Source of the DNA: Trileptium ribeirensis
Lineage: Eukaryota > Nematoda > Enoplea > Enoplida > Thoracostomopsidae
Assembly: GCA_030248225.1 (NCBI GenBank)
Contig: JASANE010020113.1
Location: 52,235 to 116,234, forward strand
Direction: 5' to 3'
Length of the DNA stretch: 64,000 nt
The notes beneath the pieces are model-generated. The model was not told where the DNA came from and made no database searches. It saw nothing but the letters and a program-made list of their open reading frames with translations. Positions 35,319 through 50,040 of the stretch are shown here, one piece after another; position 1 is the first letter of the stretch; the number at the start of each line of letters is the position of its first letter. Made by a program: the position numbers and the translations under genes.

Positions 35319-36677
35319 CTGTAATGTAAAATGCAATTACGTTTCGCACGCTCAGTATACTTTTGGTAAATTTATTCACAATAAGTGTTTTAGAATACTA
35401 TTTATTAAAACTAAAACACTAACTAAATTGTCTAAAATGATTACAAATACAAAAATATTCTAAAAAAGTATTTAAGTCACTAGTTTTTCTACTAGTGATG
35501 GTAGGGATATGATTAAATTCGCATGAAATAGAACAGTATTAATCGAACGAATTTCGTTTTAAACGAAATCCGGTATATTAACAGCAAACTTATATTTTAT
35601 TAATCACATAGATTGTTTGACACATTCGAATTTCTGTAAATCGCAAAATGTTCATCCTCAATTAAAGAAAACCACAGAAATTGCACAAAAATTCGCTCGC
35701 ATTTGAGCAAATATACAAAACCAGTCAAGCCCTCAATCTATAACTAAATTGAAAGATACCAAAGTTTCATAATTTTTTTGCCATATTCAGAATTTATATC
35801 CCCATGCAGCGCCTCACATGATTAACTATGTAACCAATATATTTTCGTGGCGAATCATGAACGAATGAAGAAATTCAATTTCGCATGAGGCTTAAAACGC
35901 AAACTGCTATTTTGGTAGTTTTTGTCAATCATAACTCATCACTGCACGGATAGATTTAAATTTGTATTAATTGCATACAATATTGTCATATGTGCAAAGG
36001 TAAGTTCTGCGTACTTTTTTTCGAACCAAAAATTCGAAAAACTGGGCAAAACATTTAAGACAGGGTACTACCATATCTTCTCGTCGAGAGATTAAGCATG
36101 TAGTACACATCATTTTTTGACAGCAGACGTTTTCGAGCTATGAATGAAAACTCTAACTAAACTTAGTTTCAAAATAAATTATTTCGTCTAAGTTAATTCC
36201 TAGCTTACTCTAGGTGATCGACGAGCTTAATACAGGTTTTAGAGTTTGTTTTAAACGCTCAGGGGATTCATTGGTGAAAGCTTACAATGGCCGTGCAGCT
36301 ACTCCTCTATCCTATGTGCCTAAAACTCCTTGCTTGGCATTTAATTTTTAAAATTTTAGTATTTTAATGACATATATTAAAATGAAAATATAGGTTTTGC
36401 GTGTCGCTGCGTACGCTAGAAACGAAACCACTTTTGTATGAGTACCAACGCCATACGTTAGGAGCCGCAGATGACAAAAATAACGCCTAAAGTAGTCTCG
36501 AAAGCCCTGACTACTAAATTTCTATATTAACACGTCTGCTCCAGATAGACGGTATCACAGCATGCTGGTTGGTTTCGCTGATCCTCAACGCGCGAGTATT
36601 AACTATCTGTACTTGTACGAGTTTTATGACATCTGTTGGCTAAACTCGTATGCTTGTTAAAAAACCAGCATTCGTAC

Positions 36678-36778
36678 CGTCCTAAAATGTCGTTAAACCG
36701 CGGATCAAGTTCAATCTGGTACTTGTCCAGATATTCGTACAAATCTTCTGTCCCAAGCACTTTTGCTATTCGGACGAG
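36678..36778 (-). CDS. CSNK2A: CK2 alpha exon, LVRIAKVLG block
   Basis: Encodes [20 protein letters not shown] and the [11 protein letters not shown] segment typical of CK2 alpha helices G-H. TTTTTCAG acceptor; GTACGA donor splits the following Arg codon. Confidence 0.95.
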
Positions 36779-37001
36779 CTGAAAAATACAATTTTAGCAT
36801 ACAACTCAGTAAATCGGACAGCCTAATAATTTCAAAAGATTCACGAACATAATATAGTTCAAATTGTCAAAAAATATCAAAAAGGTGGAATTCAATCCCA
36901 CCATTTTAGTTATTACGCACCTTTGTTCTAACCAATATTCAAAACATTGTTGTGTTGTACAATTTGGAAGCGTGCACGGCTATTTTTATTGCTATAGTTA
37001 C

Positions 37002-37118
37002 CTGAGTCACAGTTATCTGTTGTAGACACAGTACTGTCCGATGATTGTTGACGTCTATCACTAAATCCATCAAATACAGGTGATTGCATTTCCTGTAGGT
37101 TATCAGGCGATATCGTTT
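37002..37118 (-). other. Possible cassette exon in CK2 alpha intron
   Basis: A 117-bp segment lies between TTGCATTCAG and GTAACT. It is a multiple of three and open in phase 0, as the flanking CK2 exons require. The reading that looks most protein-like (SPDNLQEMQSPVFDGFSDRR) is in another phase, however. An insert between DNYDQ and LVRI would sit inside the kinase fold. More likely a chance splice-site pair or a stray exon. Confidence 0.2.
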
Positions 37119-37379
37119 CTGAATGCAATTGTGTTAAAACCAAAAACGACAAATTTCTATTATTATTAGTCCTTCCTGTTAATATTTCGGAAGGATAGCA
37201 ACACATTCGCCACGAATTTATAAAAAATTATATACCATCATACAGTTCTGTCAATAAAAAACAGAATAAAAAAGCACTACAAAATTTCTACGTAGATATT
37301 TATTACGTAAAACTAAACATTTTGAAATGTTAAGTATTGCTACAATATTTGGAGGTAATAAAATACAGTACTGGACAAA

Positions 37380-38060
37380 ATAAGTACAACCGAAAAAGAT
37401 CGAAATGGCAATCGATCGAAAATTAGGTTAACTGCAATCCAGCGAAATTTCGTTTAATCGAAAATAATAGGAATTTTACCAACATTGAAATTTATCAAAT
37501 TGACTCAAAATCTAAAAAGATCGAAATTGACCAAAATTTTGTTTAATCCAAATCGCTCGAATTTTAACTGAATCGAAATTTCGATTAATTAAATTAAATT
37601 TTTGGCCGTAACTGAACATCATATCTTATTGGATCCATAGTCAAAAATGTAACCTAATTTCAGGATCCTGGCTCAGCTGGCTTTATCATCTAAAAATTAT
37701 ATCATTTCACTTATCTGTCATTTGGCAATGTAATATAACGAGTTTATCCAATCTGTTCGATGACTCTCTTAAACAACAACCAAAGACCTAATAATGTCAA
37801 CCATTAGTATCAAGCAAGAGAAGCTGAAAAGGAGCAAGCGCGGATTCACCTACGGTTGCCATTATGTGTAATCACGTGCATCAGGCTTTATGTGTGAAGT
37901 ATAGTACTCACCAGAAATGAGTATTGTTCGTTAGATAAATTCAAAATTCTGTTCGAAATTTGTTCTAATTTTGTTCGAGAAGCTTTCGAAATTTTGGAGT
38001 AGGTTTTTAAAGTTGTTCGAGATCTGATCGAAGTTTGTTTGAGAATAAATAAATTTTGTT
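37380..38060. repeat. Low-complexity region rich in TCGAAAT and TGTTCGA
   Basis: ATCGAAAT-type words recur about every 25-30 bp at 37395-37590, and TGTTCGA/TTTCGAAATT words at 37927-38055. It lies in the CK2 alpha intron between the exons at 36.8 and 38.7 kb. Confidence 0.6.
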
Positions 38061-38652
38061 CCATTTCTGTGCGATGTTCATTCGTTGGAAAGGTGACACT
38101 CATTTCTGACTATATGACATAAAAACCTCTGAGAGTCTTAAAATTTCCTGTCTGAGAAATGCAAATTTCAATGGTTTAACATACAACTCGGTTAAACTCG
38201 GAGACTAAAATTTTCAAAGAAATCATATAAATAGTGAGTCCAGATTTGTATGTAAGCCTCTCCACAGGGAGGAGGAGGCAGGGCCCCAAGACTTTCGAGG
38301 TCTACCCCCACCCCCAGATTTCAACGCTCATTCCCGGTCTACCACGCCAGCATCCCCAGGTATTTTGAGTTGATGGCACAAATGATCTTCCTTACAAAAT
38401 CTGTTACAACAAAACTCAATACTACTGGTATCTCGCATACGATGGTGAAACGGAGGGAGGGTGGTTACATTATTTATAAGTTGTCATTCTGGGTAGTCAT
38501 TTATGATGCGTGCCCCATGCTCGATCGCTCGAAAAGCGGTGTCAATTCATGTAGCACAACGCGTTTTAAATTTACAGAAAAATGTGGCTAACCTTGTCCA
38601 AATAAATGAAGTTAAATAACTTAACAGCATATACTTAAATATTTTATAATCA

Positions 38653-39706
<1,054 letters not shown>

Positions 39707-41085
39707 CTAAAACAAAGATTACAAACTAATACTTTCCGTCCGACTGCGAGTTGAGTATATTACATTATTCCTGTAGTGCAATAGTATTATATTACTACTC
39801 GACACTTACATAGAAACAAATAACAAAACGACACATATATGATTGTTTAATTTTGTCTCCGGTCATGAACATTACTAGGGAAAGTGTTCTTTACCGGCAT
39901 AAAAATCGTGATAAAACGTTATTCAGGAATAGAGTAATGTTGGTTAAGTAGTGCTTATTGTCTGCGTCAGACATAACTACTTGCGAAAAATCTTCTGCGG
40001 TTAATAATGAAATGTCTACATATTGTTATATTACAAAAATGCGTCACGGAAATGAACTTGCTTTGGAACGTTGTATTTTACTAAACGTACTGCTGTCACA
40101 AAAATATGCACTATGCTCAATTTAGAAAAGTGTTCTATAGTTTGTGGGCAACAATGACACAGCTAGTGCAGTACTACAGATTCCGTGGCGTGAAAATATA
40201 TTTTGTATTTAGGTATTTTAAAACTAGGTGAACACCTGATTGTATTCTTACTTCTAATTGTATCAAATAATCAGTAATATGTGTGCCAATGTCTACTGCA
40301 CAAATATATAGCTTTACAGGATCGAGCGCTAGAGCGCTATTTCACTTTCTTCTACTTAGTATAAAATGCAGCCACAAACATCCCATTGAAGTCAAAAGAA
40401 GCTTATGTGTAATGTTATTTATTCTACTATTATAACAACGTAGGGATTATACTCTTCAGAAGTATGCATCTACCAATTTATTTCCATGACTGAAATTAAT
40501 GCCAATGACATAGAACAGAGTCCAGCTCCATTTTTATCATTTCATGCTACCGCTTATAGGCTTATCCCCCAGGAAAAGGTACCAAAATAAATTATCGAGC
40601 AAAAACTAATTTACCACTTTAGCAAACATATGCATTAAAATTTTGGTTAAACAAAATGCATAAAATACGCTCTGAACCCTAAAAAATAATCCTTCGGATA
40701 CCAAAAAATTTCCTATACTATTTGACAAAAATTACATAAAACCCTAAATACTTCAAATGCCAAATATCGCTAAGTACCATATCAAAATAATGATATGCAC
40801 AACGTCTCTCCGCACAAACATTATGGAACTTTTTACAACAGCTACTTCCCAATTATTATTTAAAACACTTATCATTGTGAACCTGTAAATAGAAAGAGAC
40901 GCTTCTAATGCACATAAAGATTAACTCTTATACTAGTAGGAAAAATGATTTTTTTTCTTACTTCCAAATGAAACCCTTGATAAATGATATTTGGAAGCAA
41001 TAAAATGTTCGGTAGAATCAGGTTAATATGGGTAAACTAAACTGTATTAATCAGGTAGGCTAAAGAAAACTGTCTGCCACTAGCA
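39707..41085. other. CK2 alpha intron, left part
   Basis: AT-rich with no recognised element. Confidence 0.4.
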
Positions 41086-41129
41086 ATGAGATACTGGACT
41101 ATTGCGCCACTGCAATGCTCTTGCATAGA

Positions 41130-41410
41130 AAATGGGACTTTATGGAGGAGTCATGTTCCTGGTTGTTGCGGTGGAAAATGTTGTTGTTTTCAATTTAGCA
41201 CGGTACTGTATGGCGTGTTGGGATTTATATTATGTCGGGTACTGTACTATAACGACATTGCTGCTGAAAGATGCGCATATCAACACGAAACTTTCTGCAT
41301 TGACTTTCATAAAATTTCTGAAAGTAGTTGACAGATTACCCTTGATAATATTCCCTATTTTCACTTTAACACAAAATCAACAATGACAATGTCTGTGATC
41401 TACATACGAA
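41130..41410 (+). repeat. Inverted repeat pair, left arm
   Basis: Similar to the reverse complement of 42340-42610. Shared ordered blocks include GTTGnnGTGGAAAA, GTACTGnnCTATAAnGACA, GTTGACAGATTACCCT-like and TTTTCACTTTA. The arms are diverged. Confidence 0.6.
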
Positions 41411-41687
41411 TTGCATTAGTTGACAAAATGTCTAATGTTCGACTCTATGAATAGCATATTGCATCACTGTATTTATAGTGCAGCAGAACAAACGCGGGGT
41501 TCTCTGCGGGAGTATTAGTCTAGATGTGAACATTCAGGCTTTATTCCCACTGAATAGAGTAAGTTATACGTGGTCAAAAGGAGGTGGGCCCAGTATTACT
41601 ACATAATATCAATCATAGTTTATTATAACATTAACAATTGTTGTTGGCACTATGTTTGAAATCATTCTGAGTTAGTAACTAATAGTA

Positions 41688-41940
41688 GTCGTGTGGCGCA
41701 ATGGTCAGAGCACAGGCTACACAATAACGGTCATGTGTTCGAGCCATCCTGTGCCTAAAACCCTTCTTGGACAAGATGCTCCAACGCACCCAAATTGTGA
41801 AATTAATCTTACCTCGCCCCAAAGGTAACAAAGTTTCTGTGATGGAATTGGCAGGTGGCCCTTGGTAACAAAAGTGAGGAGATGGTGCCGGATATTGCCA
41901 AGGAGTGTCAACTGCTGCCCCAGGCTTGAACTAGGGTCGA
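41688..41940 (+). repeat. tRNA-derived SINE
   Basis: TGGCGCAATGGTCAGAGC (41694-41711) is a good pol III A box and GTTCGAGCC (41737-41745) a good B box at tRNA-like spacing. About 190 bp of unrelated body follows. The tRNA-like head plus body is the structure of a SINE. No second copy was found here to confirm the length. Confidence 0.6.
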
Positions 41941-42339
41941 AATCTACAAATTTTGTAAAATTTAATTTTTCAACGAAAAAAGTTAAAACTGTTAATAAAT
42001 GACATCAGATATGGTGCAAAAACGTCTTTATTGGGTTAAAACCAACTTTTCAATTTTAGTTTTTGCTGAAATTACACAAATTATTAACTTCAGAAAGGTT
42101 TTTGTAAAAAATTTTGTCAATATGTTTTAAATCAGCTTGGGTGTGTTTTTAAAGGTTAGACGCCAAAAAATTTTCCGATGAAGTCAAAATTTTGCCAAGG
42201 CGAAATCGACCTTGTCAAAGGTACTGAAAAATATCAGGCCCCACGCGCACTTTGCATATTCAGCAGTTTGTTTTGACTTCGAAGAGTTGTGCTTGGGAGA
42301 CATATTATACAAGTTTTCAGAAAGTGAAACACCATTAAA

Positions 42340-42610
42340 ATCCTAGACCCCGACTGCTGTTGCACTACGTTGTAAGTATTGTTGCAGACATATCACATAG
42401 TCGATTTTTTGATAAAGTGAAAAACAGGGTAACATATCAGTGGTAATCTTGAATATTAAATTTTTCATAATTAAAAGAGTATTTTCTATCGCACTGTCCT
42501 TATAGTGCAGAACTAACCATGATACCAAGCGTAAACACACTATAAAGCATCGTGTGCAACTTAAAACAATGCAGCATTTTTCCACTTCAACGGCAAGAGG
42601 CGCCATATAA
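42340..42610 (-). repeat. Inverted repeat pair, right arm
   Basis: Mirror of 41130-41410. The two arms flank about 0.9 kb containing the SINE. It could be one foldback element or two opposite copies of a dispersed repeat. Confidence 0.6.
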
Positions 42611-43388
42611 TAAGCAGAGCGGATTTTTCAAAAGAAAGTAATTACTTATCTGGTATAGCAATAACTCAGTGTTTGATTAATAGTGGCAGAGCATTTTTCA
42701 ACAGAAACCCTGCTCAACACAGTCAATTACACTTTACACAACATTATATCCCTTCTTAACGACATTCACGAATTTCTTTTGCGATGCCCGGAAACGGCAT
42801 TTTGCCTACTTGTATTATGTCACTTTTGCCAAAAAACGAACGCTGTAAATTTTAGCCTAAAGCAGTATTTTCTCTAGTCAAAAATAATTTAAAAGCTCGC
42901 AACAGGAGTGGACAACGAAATTTAGCGTTTTGAGGTAAATTAATGTATTATGGGGGCTAGAGTACCCAAAATCATAGCTAGACAATAAAAAGTGTAGTTA
43001 GGGATCCTCGTCGATCTAATATCTGTCAGTTAACACAATTCGCCTAGCCAAAATTAATTTAAGGGGCTCAAACTGAAGCGGACAACAAAACTTTGTCATT
43101 TTGTTTGTAAATTTTGTCAGAAGCCACTGCAGGGTTGCACCATCACCAAGGATGCGGACATTTTCGCATTACAATGTGTTCATACGACATCGATAAATAC
43201 CAGACATTTTTACATTTATGGAGCTCGATTAATAAAATCATTTTAGTCAATTAATCAATTACGCAACACAACAATTAATTTTGCTGCAAAAAGACATAGT
43301 TTAGAAACATTGAGGTTGCAACAATTTCAGTACATATTGTACTTTGTGCAAATTCAGTAATTATTAAAACGTGTGAATACGTAAATAC
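42611..43388. other. CK2 alpha intron, no further gene
   Basis: AT-rich with short frames only. Two loosely similar segments with AAAAnTAATTTAA occur at 42879 and 43050. Confidence 0.4.
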
Positions 43389-43472
43389 CTTTTGTGTTTC
43401 ATGATCGATCATCACGTTGTGCGGCTTTACGTCACGATGCATGATGCCTTGACTATGGCAATAATCAATTGC
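43389..43472 (-). CDS. CSNK2A: CK2 alpha exon, catalytic loop
   Basis: Encodes [20 protein letters not shown], then [16 protein letters not shown] contains the catalytic Asp and the Mg-binding Asn. Acceptor TATTTAG, donor GTATTT, phase 0 at both ends, 28 codons. Confidence 0.95.
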
Positions 43473-44633
43473 CTAAATAGTACGAACACATTACACCACA
43501 AAAATGTTATACGAAGATTCATTTCCAAGCTAAAATGATTCATTACCATGCTCGCAAATCGAGAAGGCCGAGCAAATGAGTTATTATAATCAGTAACTAT
43601 AACAGGCAAGTCAACAGCAACAGGCCAAGAATATTCACAAACTCTCGTAAAAATATAACATATCGTTATCATGTTAATGAACAGAAGATTCATCAATTTT
43701 TGATATGTTGTCGAACAGTTTGGCAAATAATTCTCAACCTCCTGCTTAATTAAATTGTTTACACCACATCACATTTCTTTTCATCCCGAGCCCAACTTTT
43801 ACCGCTTTATAATCCTCTTTGAAATGATATTTACTTAATTTCCGTAACTATGTAAATAACCATGCAATATGGCAAACTCCAGCTATTTTCGCCACCACCA
43901 TTTCCGAACCTAACTTGCACCTTTTTAAAGTCATGTTCGAAATAATATCTATATAATTTCCATAAATGGCTGGGAAATTATGTAGCTATGAAATGAATGA
44001 TAATCTGCAACTGCTATGCACCACCGAGTTTTCCATATCAATATCAGTCCGTGAAGATAACTTGCACCGCTATTAATTCGGCGATTGTCTAACAAGCTAA
44101 GGTTACTGGTTGCAGCAATAAACAATACTATGTAGATGTAGCTAATTTGCACACAGAGCATACAAAATCGGGAATATTGCAAAGGATTGAGGAATAGATA
44201 ACCACAAAGAAATACGTGAAACAAAAAGTCGCCAATTGGACACACGTTTGTGAACAATGCCTAATTTTGCTACGTAAACCTAGGCAACACAGCTCTGCTA
44301 AAATACTAATAAAAGTACAATTTCACTGAAAAACAATGCTGCTCTGTAACAACATCAGCAGCTGAAGTATATTGTCAGGTTTTATTACAGAGGGTTGTGG
44401 ATTTGTGTAGTAACTTTATATTGCAGCCATGACAATATTTTCTATCGCAAACCTATAACTCACAAATTTCTCTCACCAAACGTAACATATGGGAAATCAA
44501 GGTATCAGGTAAGGCACACCGCTCTGAGCCAATAACTGGGGATCAATAGGATAAAAAAATTACAAACAAAACAGTGAGAATTTTTTATAACTCAACGCTG
44601 CAGTCTCAATCAATCTCTAATTTTTTGTCTTAC

Positions 44634-44693
44634 CTTTAATAACTCGTAGAGGTAGAAACGAATGTCGTAGTCAGTCAATGTTTGATACAATTG
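44634..44693 (-). CDS. CSNK2A: CK2 alpha exon, QLYQTLTDYDIRFY block
   Basis: A 20-codon exon encoding QLYQTLTDYDIRFYLYELLK, the hinge and helix D-E of CK2 alpha. Acceptor TTTTCAG, donor GTAAGA, phase 0 at both ends. Confidence 0.95.
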
Positions 44694-44899
44694 CTGAAAA
44701 AAGATATTATAGGTTGAGGTTGAGACAATAATCAAGGTATTTTATATTTGTTTAAATTTACAGAGAATTTACGTATCTTTGGCTCGCCCTCTTGCCGGAT
44801 GAACATTAAAGTTCACATCCATTACTACTATCACTACCCGTTATAACATGGAACACAAATCAATTGAATACCTTAGAAGCAAAAATGAAAGACCCGAGT

Positions 44900-47800
44900 A
44901 AACTGCTACCAGGCCGGTAATCAGGTGGCGGATAAGGAAACGTCCTGCCTCAGGCCTCGACTGAGAGGGCCATGGCCAGAAATTGGTAATAAACTGAACG
45001 AGTCCACAGTTCACCAAATAAGCAGCCAGACCAAATCCCGCCAGCCTGAACGAATCCCGGAGCAGGCTGGTGGTCCCAGTTTTTCCCCCTTCAAATTTTA
45101 TGTCTAACTATATTTATTATTTTCACAAGTATATGAACGTGAATAACAACAATAATAGACATGCCACCAAACGTCTCCGGCGATAGCCCCGAGGGTGGTC
45201 AATACGCAACAATCGGTTATCGACTACGGCCACAACCACAACAGCAAATCAACTATAGTGACGTGAATGATGCCCACAACGACCGTCACAGCGGCTCGTG
45301 GAACACTCAGGCTTGGAGCAATCCTGACGAACTAGAACACGTGAAGGATCAACGAGACTGATTCACACACAAACATTAACGACATGGTGGCAATCTATTT
45401 GAATGGCCATGCTCCTGTATTTGTGGCCTCTCACAGGCACAGAGTCCCCTTGAGGAAACCACTGGGGTTGACCAAGGTAAAGAGCCTGATCCTGTTGTAC
45501 CTGCGGCTCATTTGGGGACCAAAAGGATATCAGGCTCTTCTGGGAAAAATTTGGAGGAAACCCTCACAAGGGAGAAAAAGGGGCCGTAAAAATCAAGGCA
45601 TACGTCTGACGGTCTCAAGGACCCCAAGAACGCGGATTTCAGAAAGACTCCTGGCAGACCGAGGACCCCTCCATCGAGCACTTTGCGCTTTGGGAGTTAC
45701 AGGGCGGCGGTGACCTCGTCCCTCAATGTCACCACCACAAATGTGGAGAACAGGGGTAAGAAGATCACATAAGAAGCGGGCTACTTATTCCATCTACGTC
45801 TTATTAAGGCCGTTGAGTAATCTCCACTGTCTCCAGCGCTTGACTGGTCCTGCTAAGGCACATTTCAGGGTTAGGTCCCTTAAGCTTCGTACCTGGGACT
45901 TCCTGAAAGAGGTGGTCCAATGGTGGAACAACATGCATGGAGAACCAGAGGGTGATGTTATTCCTAAACCCTCCTAGGGACCATTAAGACCGCACCCTCC
46001 CCACTCAACAGAAATACAACTTTGCCGCCCACTGACCCTGAGGTTGGCAAGAGAAAACTGTATTATACATATCTGGAAAGCTTGAAGATCATGGACTGGC
46101 ACACGGTGGGTCAGCGGAAAGTCCAGCATGGCAGAATCTTGATCTTTGCTGTCTTTCCTGAGGTTAAAGCTGAGTTTCTAGAAAATCGGTATGGCAGATT
46201 GAAATATGAGTGCACATACTGCCGTTTCATTGATCCTGCACAGATGCCACCAGTTGAGGCCGGCCCACCCATGGAGGGAATCTCGGATAATGAGAAAAAA
46301 ATAGCGAAGGCTGGTCAACGAATGGAAATTACCTAGGCTAATAATTTTTCAGATCGACCTTCACCACTGAAATTGTAGACTTGAGAGTTGAGAAATAGTT
46401 GTAGACTTGTAGAGTTGAGGAATAGGTTGAATAGAAATAGGGGACCAGTTGTAGTACTAATTCAGGAGCCGTATTGCGTTGGGATTACCCCGGTAGGGGC
46501 AGGGTTTCGGTGGAAACGATGATGAGTTGCTTTACTGTATGAGTTTACTACCTGTGAGGGCGGCTATGTTTATTTTTCGAATATACATGCTGATGTTATG
46601 AGTCATCTATGTTGGAGGGACTGTGTTGTTAAAATTAATTGGAATATGCAGGGGTGAACTAAGAATCTATACATTACATCATTGTATCTACCACACGATA
46701 TCAATGAAGGAATTATAACTGGAGACCTTACAGATTTCGTGAACTATACGAGTTAAAAGAACATTCAGAAGTTATCATAGGCTGTGATGCTAATGCTCAC
46801 CACACGCTATAGGAAAGTAGCGATACTAACAAGATGGGTGAGGGTTTAGCTGCCTTTTTGAATACCATAAATACTGAAATTGTAAACATAATAGCATTAC
46901 ATGTGTTACACGACGAAGAAATGAGGTACTTCATATTACTTTTGCTAGTGGAATCACAGCTGGTTATATTGTTGGTTGGAGAGTACTTCAGGAATTCTCA
47001 GGGTCCGATCACACGATTATCAGATTTGAGTTATTGGATTCCAGAGAGTGGATGGATCCTGGGGTTTTAACGCTAGATGCATAGAGTGGACTCATTATTC
47101 GTTGGAGGTAAAGAATGCTATCCTAGGGACTGATATGCCAGAAAGGCTGATGGCAACCGATGATGTGGATAATATAGCTGTATCGGTTTTAAACAGTGTC
47201 ATGTGAAGTCTGCTACCTTAAAAAGGTGTTGACTAGAAAGCTAAATAGTTAATGATGGAGTTTGGAATTACAAGCACAAAGAGCGAAGTTCCTCAAGGCA
47301 TATGATAGCGTTCGGCGATTTGGTATTGATAGAGACTGGTACAGGTTTCACAACAGACAGCATATATACATGGTTGCTACTGCAAAGAAGAAATGTTGGA
47401 GGAATTTTCGTGCAATTCTACTGTCCACTACTGACAACTCTCGCCTACAGAAAGTTCAGCGGGGGAGAACGCAAGTACAGTTGGGCAAAGTTAGGGAAAG
47501 TGGAGGGGTCTCAGCGAAGATGATATACAGACGTAGATGGAGATGATCGCTGTGCATTTTCCGTTGTCTACTCTAGTTCTTAATCCTAGTCAGGATGGAA
47601 CTAATGCCATAACGGTTACCAAAATGAAGACTTAGAAAATACGCATTATGGAATTAGATGGGCCGTCAGTAGCTACAAAGTACAACGTCCCGATGGTGTC
47701 TATCCAATTTTGTTGAAATTAAACCTACATAGCATTAGGTACACGCATGAGCGCCTATAATTAGGGTATGTCTGCGTTCGGGGTATATCTCCAATGCTTG

Positions 47801-50040
47801 GAGGATTTCGATAATGGTCTGCATATCTCAGCAAGGTAAGATGGACTACAGTGTATCCTAAAGCTTTCGACCGATGTGCTTTTCTTCTTTTATGGTTGAA
47901 GACAATAGAAAAGATTAAAAATATTAACATTAAGAGGAAGCTATTGCGGGTAAAACCGTTGCATCTACGATTATAGGTGCGGTAGAAGTACCACCTCAGC
48001 ATTACACTCTACAGTTACATGGATTGAACAGGAGATGATCAAATGGAAACATGTGCTTAGATTCTTCTCAGACATTTCCGGGGCTTTTGATAGCTGTGAA
48101 CCTGAACCTATACTTAGAGGTTTAGATTTAATCGTTTAGGTTTGAAGTTCCAGAGTACTTGAGGCTATGGTTGCATAAGCTTCTAAGGAGTAGAATTGTG
48201 TTGACAAGTTTGTGTGCAGCCACAGCTATTGTCAAGGAGGTTTTTCTCAAGGAGGCGTCCTTTCAACCACTGCTGTAGAGTTTAGTTGTGGATGGCCTCT
48301 TAGCATTATTTGATGGGACGAGAACTACGCCCAATCTGATTACATAGCACTTCTCTATTCCTCTGCTATCTCGGCGGTAGCTTGTAGCAGAACGCAGAGA
48401 GCAGTTGCTACTATGGTCCCTTGGTGCTATAAGAGATGGCTCTCGACAGGTCTGAGCAAAAACAGTTTGGTGATTTTTACTCGGAATAGATCCAGAAGAG
48501 ACTGTGTGAATATTACATTAGAAGAGACTGTGTGAATATTAGATTAGAAGAGACTGCTCTGATTCCAAAAGAGTATGTTAGGACTAGGAACTGAAGTTGG
48601 ACACAAAACTTATTTGTATTTATGACATAGAACAATTCTCCAACAAGACTATCAAGCTGCATTTTGTTATAAATAGATGGTACTAGTTGGGGTTTGAAGC
48701 CCAAATTTCTGCATTTCCTATATAACACGGTCATTATTCATGGTTATATCGCTTTGCATTACAGTAGGGCAAAATTGGTTACCTACAGACATAGACTAAT
48801 GAGAGTACATTATATGGCCAGCAGAATGATCACTGGAGCAATGAGCTCCACTCTGTTACATGGCATGTTGCCCATTGAACTGGTTATTAACAGATTAGCA
48901 ATAGAAATATATTGTTTGCTTAAAACATATGATTAATAGATTAAACAATCCTGCAACACTGGTTTCAAGAAATAAGACCATGCCACCGGCGAATATGTCA
49001 TCTGACATGATTGTCAGGAGATCTATATGAATTAAATGATTCCATGTAGGGCAGAATGGAACCCAGGAGCTCGGTAGCTTCTTGAGATCGACAAAGAGAA
49101 AAATCTGAACCCATTTGGCCCGCCCTCGAGGTAACCAGGAAGAGGATAATAATGAGTGCTATACAGATGGCTCACTAATATCGATACGTGATACTATGAG
49201 ATCGGGGCCAGAGTGTACATGAGCAAAGGTGATCGGTTTGAAATTACACTGGGCGGTATGGCACCTGCATTCCATGCTGAGCTCAAAAGTTGTGTGAAGA
49301 GTTTGATCCATCTCAAAACAAGAGGGAAATATTAGGATATGCAGTTATATACAAGCTGTCTTGAAGGCTCTTAATACTTCTGTGATCACTTCAGGGACTG
49401 TTCATTAGCCTATGGGATGTTTAAAGAGCTTAGGTGAGGAAAACAATGTCTCCTTCATTGGGATGGGGGTTACTCAGGGTTGTTGGGAACGATGTGTCTG
49501 ATAGATTGGTAAAGAAAGGCTCTAATGGGGTTGTATGTGGCCCGGAACTATTTGTTTCTGTTGCAATTGCAGCGGTAAAACGTGCTGTTGACCAACTGTT
49601 AGAGAAGGAACATAGGAGAAGATGGACAATGGGGGGTGGGTGTCGGCAAACCCGACTATTCTTTCAATGTCTGAATTACAAGAACAGCAGAAACCTTTGA
49701 AAATTGAGCAAAGATAAGCGTCGAGTGCTCACAGGGCATTGTCCTCTCAATGCACACATTACAGTAATCAGACTGAGGGACAATGACATGTGTGATTTGC
49801 GTGGGGAAGAAGCGGAGACCATGGAGCATTTTCTACTTACATGTAAGCAGTGGGGAGATGTGAGAGGGAGTTTCCTGAGGAATAATAGGTTATAGGCAAA
49901 CAAGATCCCCATATTCAGAGGCATAGGCTATTAGGGTTCGTTCTTAAACATGGCAGATTATATCTGGGTTAAACTTAGCAGGGAGGGGGCTGCAATGGGT
50001 CTTCACCAAGGGCGCTTGAGCAGTATTATATCCCCCTATT
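44900..50040 (+). mobile_element. Dead I/R1-type LINE in CK2 alpha intron
   Basis: Plus-strand frames, broken many times, follow LINE order. An ORF1-like region lies at 44.9-46.3 kb. Endonuclease pieces lie at 46.4-47.1 kb (IQEPYC, then GCDANAHHT). Reverse transcriptase pieces lie at 47.6-48.9 kb (RPDGVYPILL, VYPKAFD, QGGVLS, KFLHFLYNTVI). RNase H pieces lie at 49.15-49.5 kb (CYTDGSL, HAELKS, VSDRLVKKGS). A tail with a cysteine-type LTGHCPLNAH...CDLRGEEAETMEH motif lies at 49.73-49.84 kb. RNase H plus this tail points to the I superfamily (I, R1, LOA or Nimb). It inserted opposite to CK2 alpha transcription and is long dead. Confidence 0.8.

Noticed and set aside
41688..41760. Functional tRNA gene
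   Set aside because: The A and B boxes are good but the arms do not pair as a full cloverleaf and a SINE-like body follows.
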